This document shows, in pieces, positions 14,701-29,700 of a DNA stretch of 64,000 nt. This DNA is from Apostichopus japonicus (Eukaryota; Echinodermata; Holothuroidea; Aspidochirotida; Stichopodidae), in NCBI RefSeq assembly GCF_037975245.1, contig NC_092580.1:13672501-13736500 (forward strand). The letters run 5' to 3'. The translations under genes and the position numbers were made by a program. Under the pieces are notes generated by a model, which saw only the letters and a list, made by a program, of their open reading frames with translations, was not told the DNA's origin and did no database searches. Within the stretch, counting starts at the first letter, position 1. Each line of letters starts with the position of its first letter.

Positions 14701-17700
14701 TCCCCAGATGTCATCCATCACTCTATGATAGGACAAGACTAGTCTTTTACAGAGTCAATACTTACAGTCCGATTTCATGCCCATGGCGAGACACTTCTGA
14801 AGTCTACAGTATTGGCACCTATTTCTGTTATGTTTGATGATTTGGCACTCTTTGGTCCCCCGGCAGGTGTAGCCTAGACTCTTACGAATACTCCTCTTGA
14901 AGAACCCTTTACAACCTTCGCAGCTGATAGCGCCGTAATGACGACCTAGGAGGAGGAAAATGGATGCCATGACAACGTAGACATCATCCGCATCGTTCAC
15001 CTTTCCATAACTAGAGTGGAAGTGCGTGGGGGGGGGACAATCTACCAAAGAATACACTCAGACACATACTGAATGTCCAACATTTCTCAAGAAGGTGCAT
15101 TAGCCAACCCCACATTGCACAGTGTACTGAGCAAGTCTGCTACACTAAAATAGAACGTTAAAAACAGCACATTCAGCTAGCTGCTGTGGACGAGTGCGAA
15201 AGCAGAAAACAGAGATCTGTTCTGATATCCACACAACACACGAACAAGCTAAGTTCTTTTCAAGTCCTTTATAAATGGCAAAGTAGGCTACCCTAAATAC
15301 AAAATCAGCATCCTCAAAGGTAAATTAAATTAACTAAATGAGTCTTGGTCAATGTCTTGAACATTTTTTTTTTTTATGACAACAATGATCTAAATTTTCT
15401 AGGTCAGTTTAGGACAACTTTTCAAAGTCAGGGAAGGACACAAAGAGTCCAAGGTGACTTTTCTATCCCTTACAATCGTCTCACTATTTTTTTTTTATCT
15501 TTGATCAAAACCGAATGTTCGGATTATATTTTTTCCAGGATCTCACCTGATGCTTTGTCTCCACAGACCACGCAGAGTTCTACTGGACGCTGCTGGGTAA
15601 ACCCGGGTTTGATCTGTATCTGCGTCAGCCCCTGTGCTTGATCGTCATCTCGGAGCTTGACGATCCTCTCCGCCATGACCGGGTCCAGTGTCGTCGCCGT
15701 ACCGTCCGCATTGACTCTCACCAACTGTTCTACTGTCTGGTTATCTATCTGGACCTGCTGGACCTACAATGGAACAGATAAATTACATCGTCTTAAGTTT
15801 CTTGAACTAGGAAACTTTTAATGCTATATTGTAGTACCAGCATCCCCTCCCACCAGCCAAAAACATAACATAGGCATGATCACTTCATTTTGTTAAACAG
15901 TCCTTGGAGATTTTGGTTTGATAACATGGAAAAATATTGAAGACTTTGCCAATCTGAGGAGCTCTTAAAAGACCTTTGCTGTTGTGTCACTAATGACTTT
16001 GTCAACGTACTGTCAGATTCTAACTCGACGCACAGGTTACGTTTGGGCAGTGGCAATGTCATACTACGTACAAACAATTTCTATTCAGTCAATTACAACA
16101 TCAAATGTGTGCTTAAAAAACTTGACAATTCAAGAAATTTATTCAGTTGCTTGCAGCTCCGAATATCAGGTAAGCCTGGTCGCATATAAGGCAAAGATAA
16201 AAATCTTGTCACAGTCCACGCTGCCTCCACTTACAAGACGAGACAAATCCCACATTGATTGAACTTTATTCTCTTACTACTGGTCTCCACAGACTGGAAT
16301 ACGATGACCTCACATCGCATCGCAAACATATGCCAAATTAACAAGCTGGTACAAAAGTGCACAAAACATATATTGCAATTTGTGCAGGTAGACATTTTCG
16401 TCATTTTTCTGTATTTTACATCATATTTAAGTTATAACAAATGTAAATTTATTCCCAGGTGGTCTAAGAACCTGCATTACCTTGAAAGCCTCCACCTGTT
16501 GGCCACCATATTGGTTTGGTAATGGAGAAGAAAGTGTAACATGTTGAATAGCACCTGATGGCAACTGCACTGCATGGACCACCTGCAAAATTAAAAGGGA
16601 ACAGTTGGCTATGAAAAATGCAAAAAAAAAGAGACGAAATTTAGTAAACAAGTTAAGCTCAATCATTTTCACTTAAACTTCTGATAATTCTTATCAGCTT
16701 GCTATTTTAAGTTACGTTTGGGCGACAGTGGCAATGTCACACTGATATTTTGTGTGGACACTAGATGGACTCACACGATATTTTGTGTGGACACATAGTT
16801 GGACTCACACTGATATTTTGTGTGGACACTAGGTGGACTCACACTGATATTTTGTGTGGACACTAGGTGGACTCACACTGATAGTTTTGTGTGGACACTA
16901 AAGTAGGTGGACTCACACTCCCTGATAATTTGTGTGGACATTAGGTGGACCCTTCCATCGTTACATCAAAATAGAGGACAACAAACCTTATATCACCTGC
17001 TGTACTTGTAAAAACTTTCACACACTTGGGGGCTTAAAATGTGCAAAAAATTGGTAAATGACTCGAAAGGACACAAGAAGACATATGAAGGCCTACTTAA
17101 TTTTAAGCATTATTTTGTAGAAATTCACCATATCTGTTGCAGATAAATCCACAATATAACCGTATTTTGACAAACAAAAGAAACTTTCTGTGGAAAACAC
17201 TGAACATTCTTCCATCATCAAAGAGGGACTCAACTGGAGACAGCTGTCCCAATCTGTAGCAGTAGATTTTATAATTTGAAACAAAAGTGACCAACCATGT
17301 GGAGACACAGCTGCTGTTGCTGACATACCTGTTGTACTGGACCCATGTTATGACTATCCTCATAAGTATGAATTGTTTGAACCTGGGTTAAAGAAAGGGG
17401 CAAAATGGAAACAGCATTATAACAGAGTTCAAAACAGCTTCAAAGCTCTTTCAGACTACTTTTATTTCACTTTTTCAAGCCTAGAAATAATTCCACTCCA
17501 GATATCCAAGAAGAAGGTTGTCTACACTTGTATAGCAGTCTCCTAAAAGTTAATAGTGTGGAGATGCAATAGGACTTCCCTCTCTAATTTCATGTTCAAA
17601 CTATATTTATTACGTGACATTTTTTGACACACAAAAAGAGAAGCAGAAAGAGGGAGGGTGAAGGGGAGGTGGTAAGAGAGAGAACTGGCAATTGGACATT

Positions 17701-20700
17701 CTTTTGGTTCAGTGGTTGGGCAGACAGGGAAAATATGATAGCTAAAAGTCGATTTAAGTCCACAGTCTACTACTGAAATATCCCACGTTGCAAATGTAAA
17801 CACCATTTACGGAGATAAAGCACGGATGAAATTTTCATGACTTTGAGGAGGCGTACGTCTGGCAAAGCAAGAGTGAAAGACATTTATCGTGGCACAGACT
17901 TTTAATGAGTCACTCCATATTGAGGCCTAGGTGAACCATTGTCAGTTCGAGCCCACTGCACTATTTGCTATAATAGGCAAAAGAAAACTTCACAAAGGTG
18001 TTCAAGTCACTTCTCTTTAGTGACTCGAGTCACGTCTCGCTACAACCCTGTCGTGGCAATTAAATGGTTGACGCCTCTGCTTTTCTTTATGATATTTGCA
18101 CAAGTATTACAAAACATTTGTCCACAGAGAAACAAATTTACATTGTGACACAAAGCCTTTTATTAAGCATACAGTACATATTAATATTTGCCATGGTAAC
18201 ATTACACCTTCCCATAAGGATAAGTTTTCCTTCAGAATGGTAGATTTGGAAGGAATAAGTGGGCGATGCCCAGAGAGGGAGGGCGCAGTGCTTTAAAACG
18301 TTTCAAATGTAGTTCAGGTAGATTGGGAAAAGTGCAGATGAGACGTGGGGAGACAGGTAAGAGAGGAGGAGCGAAGTAAATTTGAAAATTACTCCTCTGT
18401 TTTTACTATCAATGGGTAGAATTCGATACCTGCATATTTCACAATCCATATCATAAACAATATCGAATAAAACACGGCTTACATTGTATACACCAAATAC
18501 TTATATATGCCCCATTTATCCAGGGAACTGATAACAGGGTATTCCATTTCGTATTACACAGGTTAGATATGCAGATATGACAGTAAAACAACACCGCAAC
18601 AAGGGAAGGCGGGCATGCGTCAAAAAAGGGAAATAAATGATTACAGGAAGCTTCATAGAAAGCAACTAAAAAGTTAGTATATAGATTAACATGCAATGAA
18701 ACGTGGTAAGGTACAGTAGAAGGTTTAACAGAGGATATATATATAAATGAACAATGGAGAATAAACAGCAGTGAAACATCGTAAATATTTTAACAGTGAA
18801 ATGAAAAGTTCAAATAGCTACACGTAACCACTGTACGCTCTGGACAAGAAATGAAATGCCTATTTTTGTTCCCATAGATATTTATATAGGTTATCTTTCA
18901 CCAGTGTGGAAAAATTTTGTGCTTTAATACACTGTCTGCAAAGAGTGATGTACAGCATACTTTATATCGTTACCGATACTTCTACTGAAAAACTTTGGGT
19001 GGAATTGCAGAAATTTCTTTGATCCTTGACGATATAAGCTAAAATTACTTTGCCATACCCATTGTGACTGAGAAAGGATCAGAATACGTACAAGTCATTT
19101 CTCACATCTTACAGGGAATAAATTACCCCAGTACAGGAAATAATTTACCCCAGTACAGGAAATAGTTTACCCTAGTATCTCACTGTAAAATGCTAAGCAA
19201 GATTAGGCAAGTGCAGAGATGTACAGCAGTTTTTGTACACAGGAACCATGGTGCTTTATACTGTAAGAGAAAGTCTCAAGCCTTCAAAACTGCTACACAA
19301 AAAATTTAAACACTATGTAAATTAAATAATTCCCTGAGGTTACGAATGCTTTCCTGTCGTAATATCTGTAATTACTCTTTGCAGACACTGTAATTAAGAT
19401 ACTACTAAGATCTCTCAGTCTGTACATTGTAAGAGATAGACGAGAGTAAACACTGTATCATTCCGACCTCCCCGATGAAGTTTGTTACAAGTTCACAGCG
19501 ATATCCAGGAAAAGGTTACATTAGTACACTCTTGTGGAACTCCTCTTACCTGTTCAGACTCGCTGGTTGTGTCAGCGTGAGAGATAGAGCTCTCTGAGTC
19601 CTGAACCTTACCAAACAAGAAAAAGAAATTCAAGCACCCTTCTTAGATAACTTTGTACACAACACAATTTTTTTTTAAAGACTTTCACATAATACTGCGC
19701 TTCGTGAGTCCAACTGCATGCATTACATTATATGCAATTTATATGAAATCTTCCACAATCTGAGAAAGTGTTCATCGAATGATCTTCAAAGGGAATGCCG
19801 ACCCAAACCATCACCTATGAGTCATCTAACGGAGACCTTTGCGAACAACAACCCGCCCAGACTGCTACAAAGGATCTTTTCCCATTTGCGAGATATCTCA
19901 GTTTGAATGATTAATTAATAAATTTGATTGGATCCTCAATATTTCATCGTCCAAACACTTTTCTCTGTACTACTTGACATAATTTTTTTTAAAGGAACAT
20001 TGGAAATTTTAAAATTTGACACAATGTTTGTCAAGCTTTGAACATACATCGTTTATAAGACTTTGAGGTGTTTTTCACTGTATGTACAAATGATACATAC
20101 ATGACTACGTTTGTCTAGCGTTACCTGATCAGGAACTATGGAATGGACACATGCAGTTAGACTCATGAAACCAGTTTGAGGGAACTGTTATTGAAATGAG
20201 ATACTACACCCATCTTCAGAATTTCCCTGATCATATCGAAACCTGTTATATAATACTTCCTTTAAATTTTCACTTCTCATTTAGAGATCTCTACAGACTT
20301 TTTTTCACCACAGCTTTTGGATTCCTATCCTTTGGAAGAAGAACTGATCATATGTTATGAATTGCGATCGTTAATGCAAGGGAAATCCTTTAATCCGGTT
20401 GAGTGCAGATTGCAATCTATTTAACAGAAATTTCAAAATATTCAGACGGACAAGGTTTCATTGAACCATAGAAAACTGTGACCTGGTTCCAATAAACAAA
20501 GGTCACAATGACATGTGCACTTTCTTGCAAAATGTCATCTGTGACGGACAATACAAAACTGACCTGGTTTTCAAGACATGACCTATGAATGCAAACATCA
20601 CTCACATTCTTTTTGATAAAAAAAAATATTGCAACGTCTTTTTTCGTTAAGTTCAGCACAAAAAGCCAAGATACAAAACACAGTAGAATATAAAATATTC

Positions 20701-23700
20701 TTCCAACCTCTTTTGGTAGCAAATGTGCAATGCCAAGTCACAAGTTTGTTTGGGTCAAAACCTAATCTGGTATTGAAAATTTCCCTATTTAAGTAAATTT
20801 GTACTGCAAAATGTAGCAATCATAGTTAATATACTTGATAGAAATATCAGTTAGATGTAGGCTTTCTTTTCAATAACAGCTCCCTGAACATATAAATATT
20901 ATCAATGTAGCCAAATATTGAAATTTTAAACTTTCATCAAAAGCTAAGAATTTTAAAAAGGCAATGATCTGGCTTTTCATGTAGCATCCTATCTACACCT
21001 AAATCCAAATGGCAACAGGAAGTAGGCTCTGAGGGATGCAAAGGAAACCTTTATTATAAACTCGCTGAAAGTAGCTGGTTGCATTTGAACCTCAATTTTG
21101 TCCCTCCACATATCTCATTCTTTTGAAAGTGGAAAAGTGATTGACCATTATATTCATGTCACAACAGACGTTTCGAACTTGAGAAAATTCAAAACAGCAA
21201 ATCACAACTTAGCCTTAGACCTCTAGAGATCACTTTCATTGCGGCTAGGTATGTCTAACCTACTAGCAAGTATCTTGAGTGAATCTGGTGAGAAATTTGG
21301 TTCTCAAAGCCAACCAGCTACTTTAACGATAAGTAACTACCGATACCCCTAAGACCCTACACCTTAGAGAAAGACCGTTCACATTTTTAGAAAGTCTTTG
21401 GATATTAAGACAAGTTGTGACCCCAAATGCAAATTGTGAACTCTAACAATGTCATCATTAGAACCAGAATTATCCTTACCACACACAGACAGTAGCAAAC
21501 ATTGCCAACCAATGAATCCCAAGAGCCAATCAGACCTTTTCAATCATGATTTTTTAGGCACCATTACACTACAGATCTTATTTCCTACATTACCCAATTT
21601 GATTAATAAATTATTTGTCAACAGTTAAGAGAGAAAAGGTGCTGTGACTGCTCCTCTTTCAGACGTTTTCTTAGAATATCTGTGACAGAGCTGTAAGAGT
21701 TCAGACTGCAAGCTTTCTGAATCAGGTGTGTTCGATGTGCTGTCTAATATCACACTGCTAAAAGTTAGGGCCATCCAAGCAATTTTCTTTTCATCATTTT
21801 ACATAGCATGATAATTCGATTTCTTACAATTATTTTTTTCGAAATTCTCTACCGGCATCACTTGCTTAAGTTCTTGCACTCGTGGTTAGTACGATACTTG
21901 CCAAAATGGTGATTAAGGAGGGGTTGAAGAGGGTGGAAATGATTGCACAGTGGTTGATAAGGCATAAGAGCAGCTTTCATGAAGGATTGTGACTAGATGT
22001 GTACATTGATTAATATACTGATTGGCTGCCATTAAAATCACAAATGTTAGTAAAATGTTTGGGTAAAGAGTAGCATGTAAATAAGGAATACTTCAGTGAT
22101 TATTTTTATTCTTAATGTGGGAGGGTAACAGAAGAGTATCTTTCAACTTCATGTAATAGTAATGTCATACTAAATAAATACATCTTGTTTTGGTACAAAA
22201 AAGAAAAAGTGCACTATAAGAATAGGTAAATGTCTCCAGTGTTATTTAATGTCAAATTAAGTTTCACTAAATGACTGTCCTCCCGGGCCTTAAAACTAGG
22301 GATATTCAATGGCTAAATGCCAGTGGATTTCACTGTTGGCCAGCAGAAAGAAACAGCACGTTGTCTTTCAGTAGACATTAAGAAAATAAACCCATGGTGA
22401 GTCAGTTAACAGTCACAAGCGAAAGAATCAGCATGTTTTCCGTACCTAAATATTGTATGTCCTATATTACTGCTTGTATAATCAAATACTTCTTTGGGTT
22501 ACTCTCACAAGCATGTACATTAACTGATGTGTGTGCTCTAATTCAGGAAATTGCCAGTGAGAACTGGATTGCAGCCAGTAGATTTTTTAAGCACTTGCAG
22601 TTTTTCTTTTAAGCAAGTGGGTACAACTTGAGAAAATCTAGGCCCATCCTACATTAAGGAGCAGCTCTTGGCAAAGTATAAACCAACCTTTCAGAGAAGA
22701 GCAAATAGACGATCTTGCACAACTTGTAAAGCTAACAGGGCGAGGCATGTTAAAATTAAGTAAAGGCACTGAGAAGCTGTTAGTAAAATGAATACACACT
22801 GTGCGTGGCCAACCCCTCGTTAGTCTGGACGGCAATTAATATTTACCTGTGGCGTCGAGGTCATCTGGTTCACTGAACTACTGTCTACTTGAATGTTATC
22901 AACCTGCAAGTGAATTTATCGTTTGAAACCTTGAGCAAGAGAATATTACAAGTGAAAAATAAAATTGAAAAAATTGTTGGGCTCCTCCAACCCCAAGAAA
23001 CTACTTACAACCTTTCATCAGTGGACTATGGGTGCCATCAGACGTGTATTTGAGTACATAGTCGAATTCTAGTGTGTATTTACCTGTACTTGCCCTCCTG
23101 GAATTGTACTCAAACCAAGGGCATATTGAATACTAAAGGTACACTGGTACAGTACTACATAGTGCAAGATGTTGTACTCGTACTCATGACTTCTAGATGT
23201 ACTCATGATGTTGTACTCGTATGACAAGTCTGGGTACCATTCCCCCGTTTTACTACAACAACAAGCAGACTTGTAATGCGAGGACAGCAGCATGATCGGC
23301 ACAATTAAGTTGAATTCCTCCATTTTTATGAGTACCAGTACAAGGCTATTATTTCTGGTATTATCAGGCCAAGAACCAGTACTTAAAGCAGCATTTTGCG
23401 TTGGGTCGCTTTTTTCCACTTTTTTAACATGTGCATCGATTTTTTTACATGTATCAATCATAAAACAGCAATCTAAGATACCATCCAAGTTTCACCCTGC
23501 CAAGAGCGTTAATTAGCGAGTAATTAACGATTTATGTCGATAAATGAGAAGAGTGTCCTCGACAAATTTCACAGTTAAAATTAATCGCATACAATTCCGC
23601 CAAACCCACTAGTTTGAATTCAACCAATCAGAGATGCAGGTTAAGTAATGAGCCGTTGCTAAAAATAGATTCAAGACTTCGCGTTGGTTGTACCAGGGAG

Positions 23701-26700
23701 TTGTTACTGTATGCAACTCCCTGGTACAACTGCCATATAGACTGTACACAAATCAAGCGTGGTGTTATATTACGTATCTGTCAATGACGTTCGTAGTGTT
23801 TAAATATTCATATTATGGGCGAGGTTTATTGGGTTCCCAACGGAAAATATCTTGGAGAACAACAAAGTTGAAAGTTGCAATTTTTTCGACTTTTATGCCA
23901 CCATTTGAAGTAAAATATAAATAGATTAGCTAGTTATGTATGTCGTTATGGCAAAGTGGAATCAGTGAGGTTGAGAAAAATCATAGAAAAGGACGCAAAA
24001 TGCTGCTTTAATTATGCATTAGTATTTACTCTAGATTTCCAAAATGCCCAGAGTATGAGAAAGGAATCCACCAGAGTGAATTCGAGTACAAACTATGCTA
24101 GCATATAAGAGTACCAGCAAATCTGTAGCAATTGTAGTTCATAAACTTGAAAGAAATATCAAAGGAATACAAGCACTTCCTACAGAACCTCAAAGATTGT
24201 AACAATTAGATGTAGGCTTTCTCTTCAATAACAGCTCCCTGAACATATAAATATTAACAATGTAGCCAAATATTGAAATTCTAAACTTTCATCAAAAGCT
24301 AAGAATCTTAATAAAGACAATGATCTGGCTTTTCATGTAGCATCCTATCTACACCTAAATCCAAATGACAACAGGAAGTAGGCTCTGAGGGATGCAAAGG
24401 AAACCTTTATTATAAACTCCCTGAAAGTAGCTGGTTGCATTTGAGGTTGTGGTACTGTACACTGCCGCATGTGGTACACTGGGTGTGGTACACTGCTGCA
24501 CGCATGTGGGTGTGGTACACTGCCGCATTTTTCCATGGCACAGTACATGCAGTGCGTATCACAACACAGTGTTGTATTTATCCCGCACAACCTCTGTCAT
24601 ACCAATGTTGAATGTTATTGTTAGCTACATATTTAAAAGCAATGTTCAGATATAGAGGAAATGTGACACCACTTTCCCTGGCAAATTTTCAATGTATTGC
24701 AAAACATTGATATTTGAGACCTGCAAACAACATCTCATTTTGGTGGTCTGATGTCAGATATTAGTTGGTATTCAAAATGCAATACAAACAGTTTTACTTT
24801 CAATCGCCCGTAGCGCATTAAGTTAACATGATGCCTGATATTATCCGTTATTAAGAACTTCTCCCCAACGACTAGTTTAGATTCATTTCACTTACAGCTT
24901 GCACGTTATCGCCGTCCATTGTTAATGTCACATGTTCTACTGCTTGAACTTGGGTAACCTACAAAAGAAGAAAAAAGAATACAAGTTGAATTAAAATTCA
25001 CATATGTCTACGTCTCCAAAGGTGATTGGTATTCAAGAGGACTTTGTAATGTCCTCAGAGGCAGTGGGGGGGGGGGGGCGGGTGAATTTGCCTCTGAAGG
25101 CACTGATGGAGAATCATTGGGATAATAACGATAAGGAGCAGAAAAGAGCCACAATTACACCCAAATGTTCTTCCTGGAAACTCTACCCGATTCAGGTGAA
25201 CAATTTACCAGTGCTTTATATTAATCACAGTTCACTGTGTGTTGACAGGTAGATGGCTAAGGCTGACCAGAATCACCAGATGCAAAATAGCTTCTTTGAG
25301 GAGTCATCAGTATTGGCTACAAATATGCTAGAAAGTCAAATAATGGTCACTATAATAATTACTCCAAACTTCAACAAGCATTTATTTACTGTACACCGTC
25401 GAGGAAGATTTCCTAACTGTAAGGTTTAATTCTCTAACACCAATGTCTACTCTTCAAACTCTGGAAATAACCTGGAGAGGCAGAACTATTAGGGAATGTA
25501 CTTAAAAATTAATAAACTTTTTAACGAAATTTTCAGCAGGCTAAGATTGGGGAGGAATAATACTAATAATGGTCTTTAAGCTGAAGGGTGAAGTGAAGGC
25601 TGCAGTGTATTTGACATGGACTTCTGTGAAGCACAGTTAAAGAGTGGTTACCTAAAGTCAAATCTAACATGTCCAACCCTTCCCTCCAAGCATTCAATAA
25701 ACTATAATACAACAACTGTTCCATTAAAGTGTGAATTTTCTCACAAGTTGACAGCATCCTTTGCACTCTCTAGATTCAAGGTCTAGGTTTTGAACTGTCC
25801 CTATTGTATACAAATCCCCCACCACATGGCATACACAAACACGTACACGTTAAATATGTATATGTAATCAGTAGAATCAAAGTAGGATGACTAAAAGCAG
25901 TTTCACTGGTTATAATGATCATCGGAAACATGAAAATATGCAAATTACGGCACTGCCTGTTCAAACAGATAATATCTGAACTGTTGAAACATGAAATATG
26001 GTCAGAAGGATTTTTTTTCCACTGTGTTAAACATCGATATCGCAACCCTGACTTATCCAGGTTACATTTTTCAAACAACAGCTTCGTAGATTAAAAGAAC
26101 TCTTGAATGTCTGCTCTGCTGGTACACATTTTTCTTTTCCTTTTTGGCAAATGTAACTTGCTCACAGACATGACATATCTGATTCATTTGTGGTTGTTAA
26201 TCTGTTACTTCCTCCTTTACTGCCTTTCCTTCTAGCTTGTTGCAAGGGGGAACTATTTCAAATTAAAAAATGCATGTGCATGCTTGGTGAACTCAGAATT
26301 AAACTTTAGATTCTGTGAAACCCGAAACCAAAATGCCAAGAGCATACATAGGGATTCCTTGCTATATTTTTGTATCATCAGAATACGTTTGGTAAACACT
26401 GCACACAAGATTTAAAGCTAGGACCATTTGTTGACTTCAAGTGATCAAAAGATTCATATATAACTGTGTACTGTGTAGTACTCACTAAGGAGAACCAACA
26501 CAAGCCACAAGCCAGTTACTATGACCTACCGTATATATATATATGAAGCTAAATTTACCCAAGTTGCAATCTTTTTGTGTACAGACTTTTGACCTCAAAT
26601 TACCACTGACCTTTTCACAGGGTTACATTGTGCTGTGTTCACAAAGGTGGGTCCACAAACAAAGCAATAAACTCATCCAAGCTTTACATAGACCTGGGAT

Positions 26701-29700
26701 GATCATATTTACAAGGTTTTTTTTTACAGAAATTTGGACTTCTGTTGATCTTAAATTACCTTTCATCAGCACAGTTTGTGATAACTTTTTAGGTGTAATT
26801 AACAAATCAAGCAGGAAGTTCATCAAAGCTTTACAGTTTTCAGTTAATGTGTTTACAAGGTATTTGTACTCTGACCTTTGACATTCACACAAAACGAAAG
26901 GACTCTTGTTGTTGTTTTGGTAAGTTAGATCTATGAACTACACATGAGGTACATGTATCTAAGCTTTACATTAGACACCAAAATATTCCTGGAATAAAAT
27001 ATTTACATATGCAGCAAGTTTATGGGCCTCATTCTTGTTATTTCTGTACCAATTACAACATGGCACCAAGGCCTATGGCCCCTCTATAATTTTAAATTTT
27101 CTAGCACTGTACAAGTTTGTGTAATGTCATTAAGCTACATGGTAGGATAACATTTGTGGAGTCTTTCATACCATGTAACTTATAACCACTGATAATTGGC
27201 ACAGTAAAATGTAACCATGTAACACTGGTAAAGGCTAACCTTAGGGTCACTTTCTTTTCCCCATATTTTTTTTAATGAAAATCTTAGGGTGTTATGAAAG
27301 ATTTTGGAAAAGTGAACATAAAAGGAGTGCTGTAATCGAAGGCTTGTACAGCGAAATTAGCAATTTGCTAGACAAGTCACAAACTGTCCAATTTCTTTCA
27401 ACTTTGATTTTGGGATACTTGTGAAGGAAAAGAAGAAGCCAAATTCCGCTAGTGACAAATTTTTGAAATGATCATTTTCCATAGAGTATGGTACCGTACA
27501 TCAGCATCAAAGACTGTCAAATCTCCCAAAGGATATGAAAATGCCACTTACCACAACACCAATTGCCTGATATCATAAAAATTTAAACCTACTTTCATTT
27601 TCTCAACACATGTCCCACCTTGTCCATTTATTGTTTATGTACATGTAACAGCGTTTACCATTGCTCTTGTTTCATGTGCCAGGTAAAGTACAGTACTGTT
27701 AGGGGCTTATACAGTTATATATGTATGTATACATGAGACCTAGGAGCGCTAGTCTAATATAGGTCGATTACAGTCTGCTGCAGATTGTGTAATCAATACA
27801 AAAATGCAGGTACTAGTAGGAGCACAAAAACGCTTTGTTTCAAATTCATTTCCAACTTGAAATTAAAACATGTGATGACTTATAACTGCAACACAAGCTA
27901 AATACATACATAATGTTGCAGGTCTGTAGCACTTACTGAAAAAATTTGAAACAACTTTCATCTAGGTGACTTCTGAAAAATAAAGTACTTGATGTGCATT
28001 CAATTTTGTGTTTAATCCAAAGCAGAAAACTTACGTTTTGCCATATACAGCAGTTTGTCTAGTAAACTTGTTTCATTTTGCAAACTATTGAAATGCCAGA
28101 CTTTTATTGTTCATGGCAGACTTAGGATACAGGAAAATATTGTTCCTTTTGATAACTCGAATAAATTGCTTTCAATTGCCCAGCGTATGGCATCGTCAAA
28201 TTTTGGCAAGCCAAAAAGAATAAAAAATGCAGCTTAAGACTCCCTAAACTTTAGCGAAGAATGTTATTCACAGCAGAAAGGATGAAGTCACACCTCTGAT
28301 ATTCCTGACATACTTGTGGCTACCATTGTTGGGGATTCATCATCTACAGTGGTGGCTACTGTCTCCTGATTATCATCCTCTTGCATCTGTTGAACATCTT
28401 GGACTTCTACAATATCCATCCCAGTCAGCTCTTAAGAACGGAAAATGAAATTTTATGAGAAAACAAGAGACAGAGAGAGAGAGAGAGAGAGAGGGAGAGA
28501 AAAAAAAGAAGAGAAATGACTATTTTGTACAATCAATGAAACCAGTGTGTAAACCCATTGCATGAAATAAATCATAGTACTTTAATAACAGAGCTCTCCT
28601 CTGGTTGTACCTTTGTAGCATTGTTATGCTGTAGTCCGACTGTTGTTTACACACACACACAACTCCATGAGTGTGCAATTATATACATATATATATATAT
28701 ACAGTAATGCAGAGCTGTGTTTGGAACATACATAAATTCAGGAAACTGATAGCTTGTCATAATCAAAATTTCAGATCTACATGAGCAGCTTACTGTACAT
28801 ATATTAGACACTGAAGGTACAGTGGGAGAAATGATAATTTATGAAAATGAAAAAGTTTAGAGGGTTGGCGGTCACGGTGTAGACTTTTGACAGTATGACC
28901 ACTCTTGAACCCACAATATAAGCCATGTTCAGACACATCACTTTGAGCCCAAAGAGCAGGAACAATGAGTATTGAAATAGTTTTTAAACCGCAATGCTTA
29001 TATGCTGAAAACAACATTTTCATCCAAGAACAAGGTAGCAAACTCCTTGAGAAGAATGCTCCATTTGAAAATATTCTACAAGTTCAATATATAGCTACAC
29101 AGAATGTCTTATTACTGTAGATATAATGATAATAAATGATGATTAATGATGATAAAAAATGATCATAAATGTACATGGTTTTGCAATGACTTAGCACTCC
29201 CAGTTAAAAGTTTTGTGAAATTTTCCACCCACAAGTAACCAAACCTTATTCTTTCCAATTTAAAAGCACTTGACATTTTGCCATACCAAAAGGACTTTGA
29301 TGTACAACTTAAAAATATCTATTACCAATGGGGACAACCCAAAAATGCCTCACAAGTAAAAAGGTATCGTGTCATTCCAAAGTGCCTAGTCACATGTCAG
29401 GTACCCAGCAACACCACATGTCCTCATCATGTTCTTGGGTAAGAATGTGCTCTCAGCAACAACAAAACCTTACACCCCTTCCCACCCCTCTTTGTCCCAT
29501 CAGGAAATGCCAATTTACTCCTGACATTCATTTCATGAGAAATCTCCTACACTGGTTGAACATGGCAAGCACAGCTGTACTGCCACTGCTATATAGAAAT
29601 GACAACTCTGTCATGACACAATCTGAATGATAAATTCCTATGTACATGCTTTTTTTTGCATACAGCACAGCATGTTTAATCACTTGCTTAAAATATTGTG

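Noticed and set aside
14526-14837. 103-codon plus-strand ORF overlapping the zinc-finger exon
   Set aside because: Shadow of NR2C exon 9 and its flanks on the opposite strand.
20116-20150. Another possible mini-exon ending GATCAG before GTAACG
   Set aside because: Only an 11-bp exon fits the acceptor and it breaks the frame; longer versions hit a stop.
27550-27566. A 15-bp micro-exon between ATCAG and GTAAGT in an NR2C intron
   Set aside because: Poor pyrimidine tract and no match to the V...Q pattern; likely chance.
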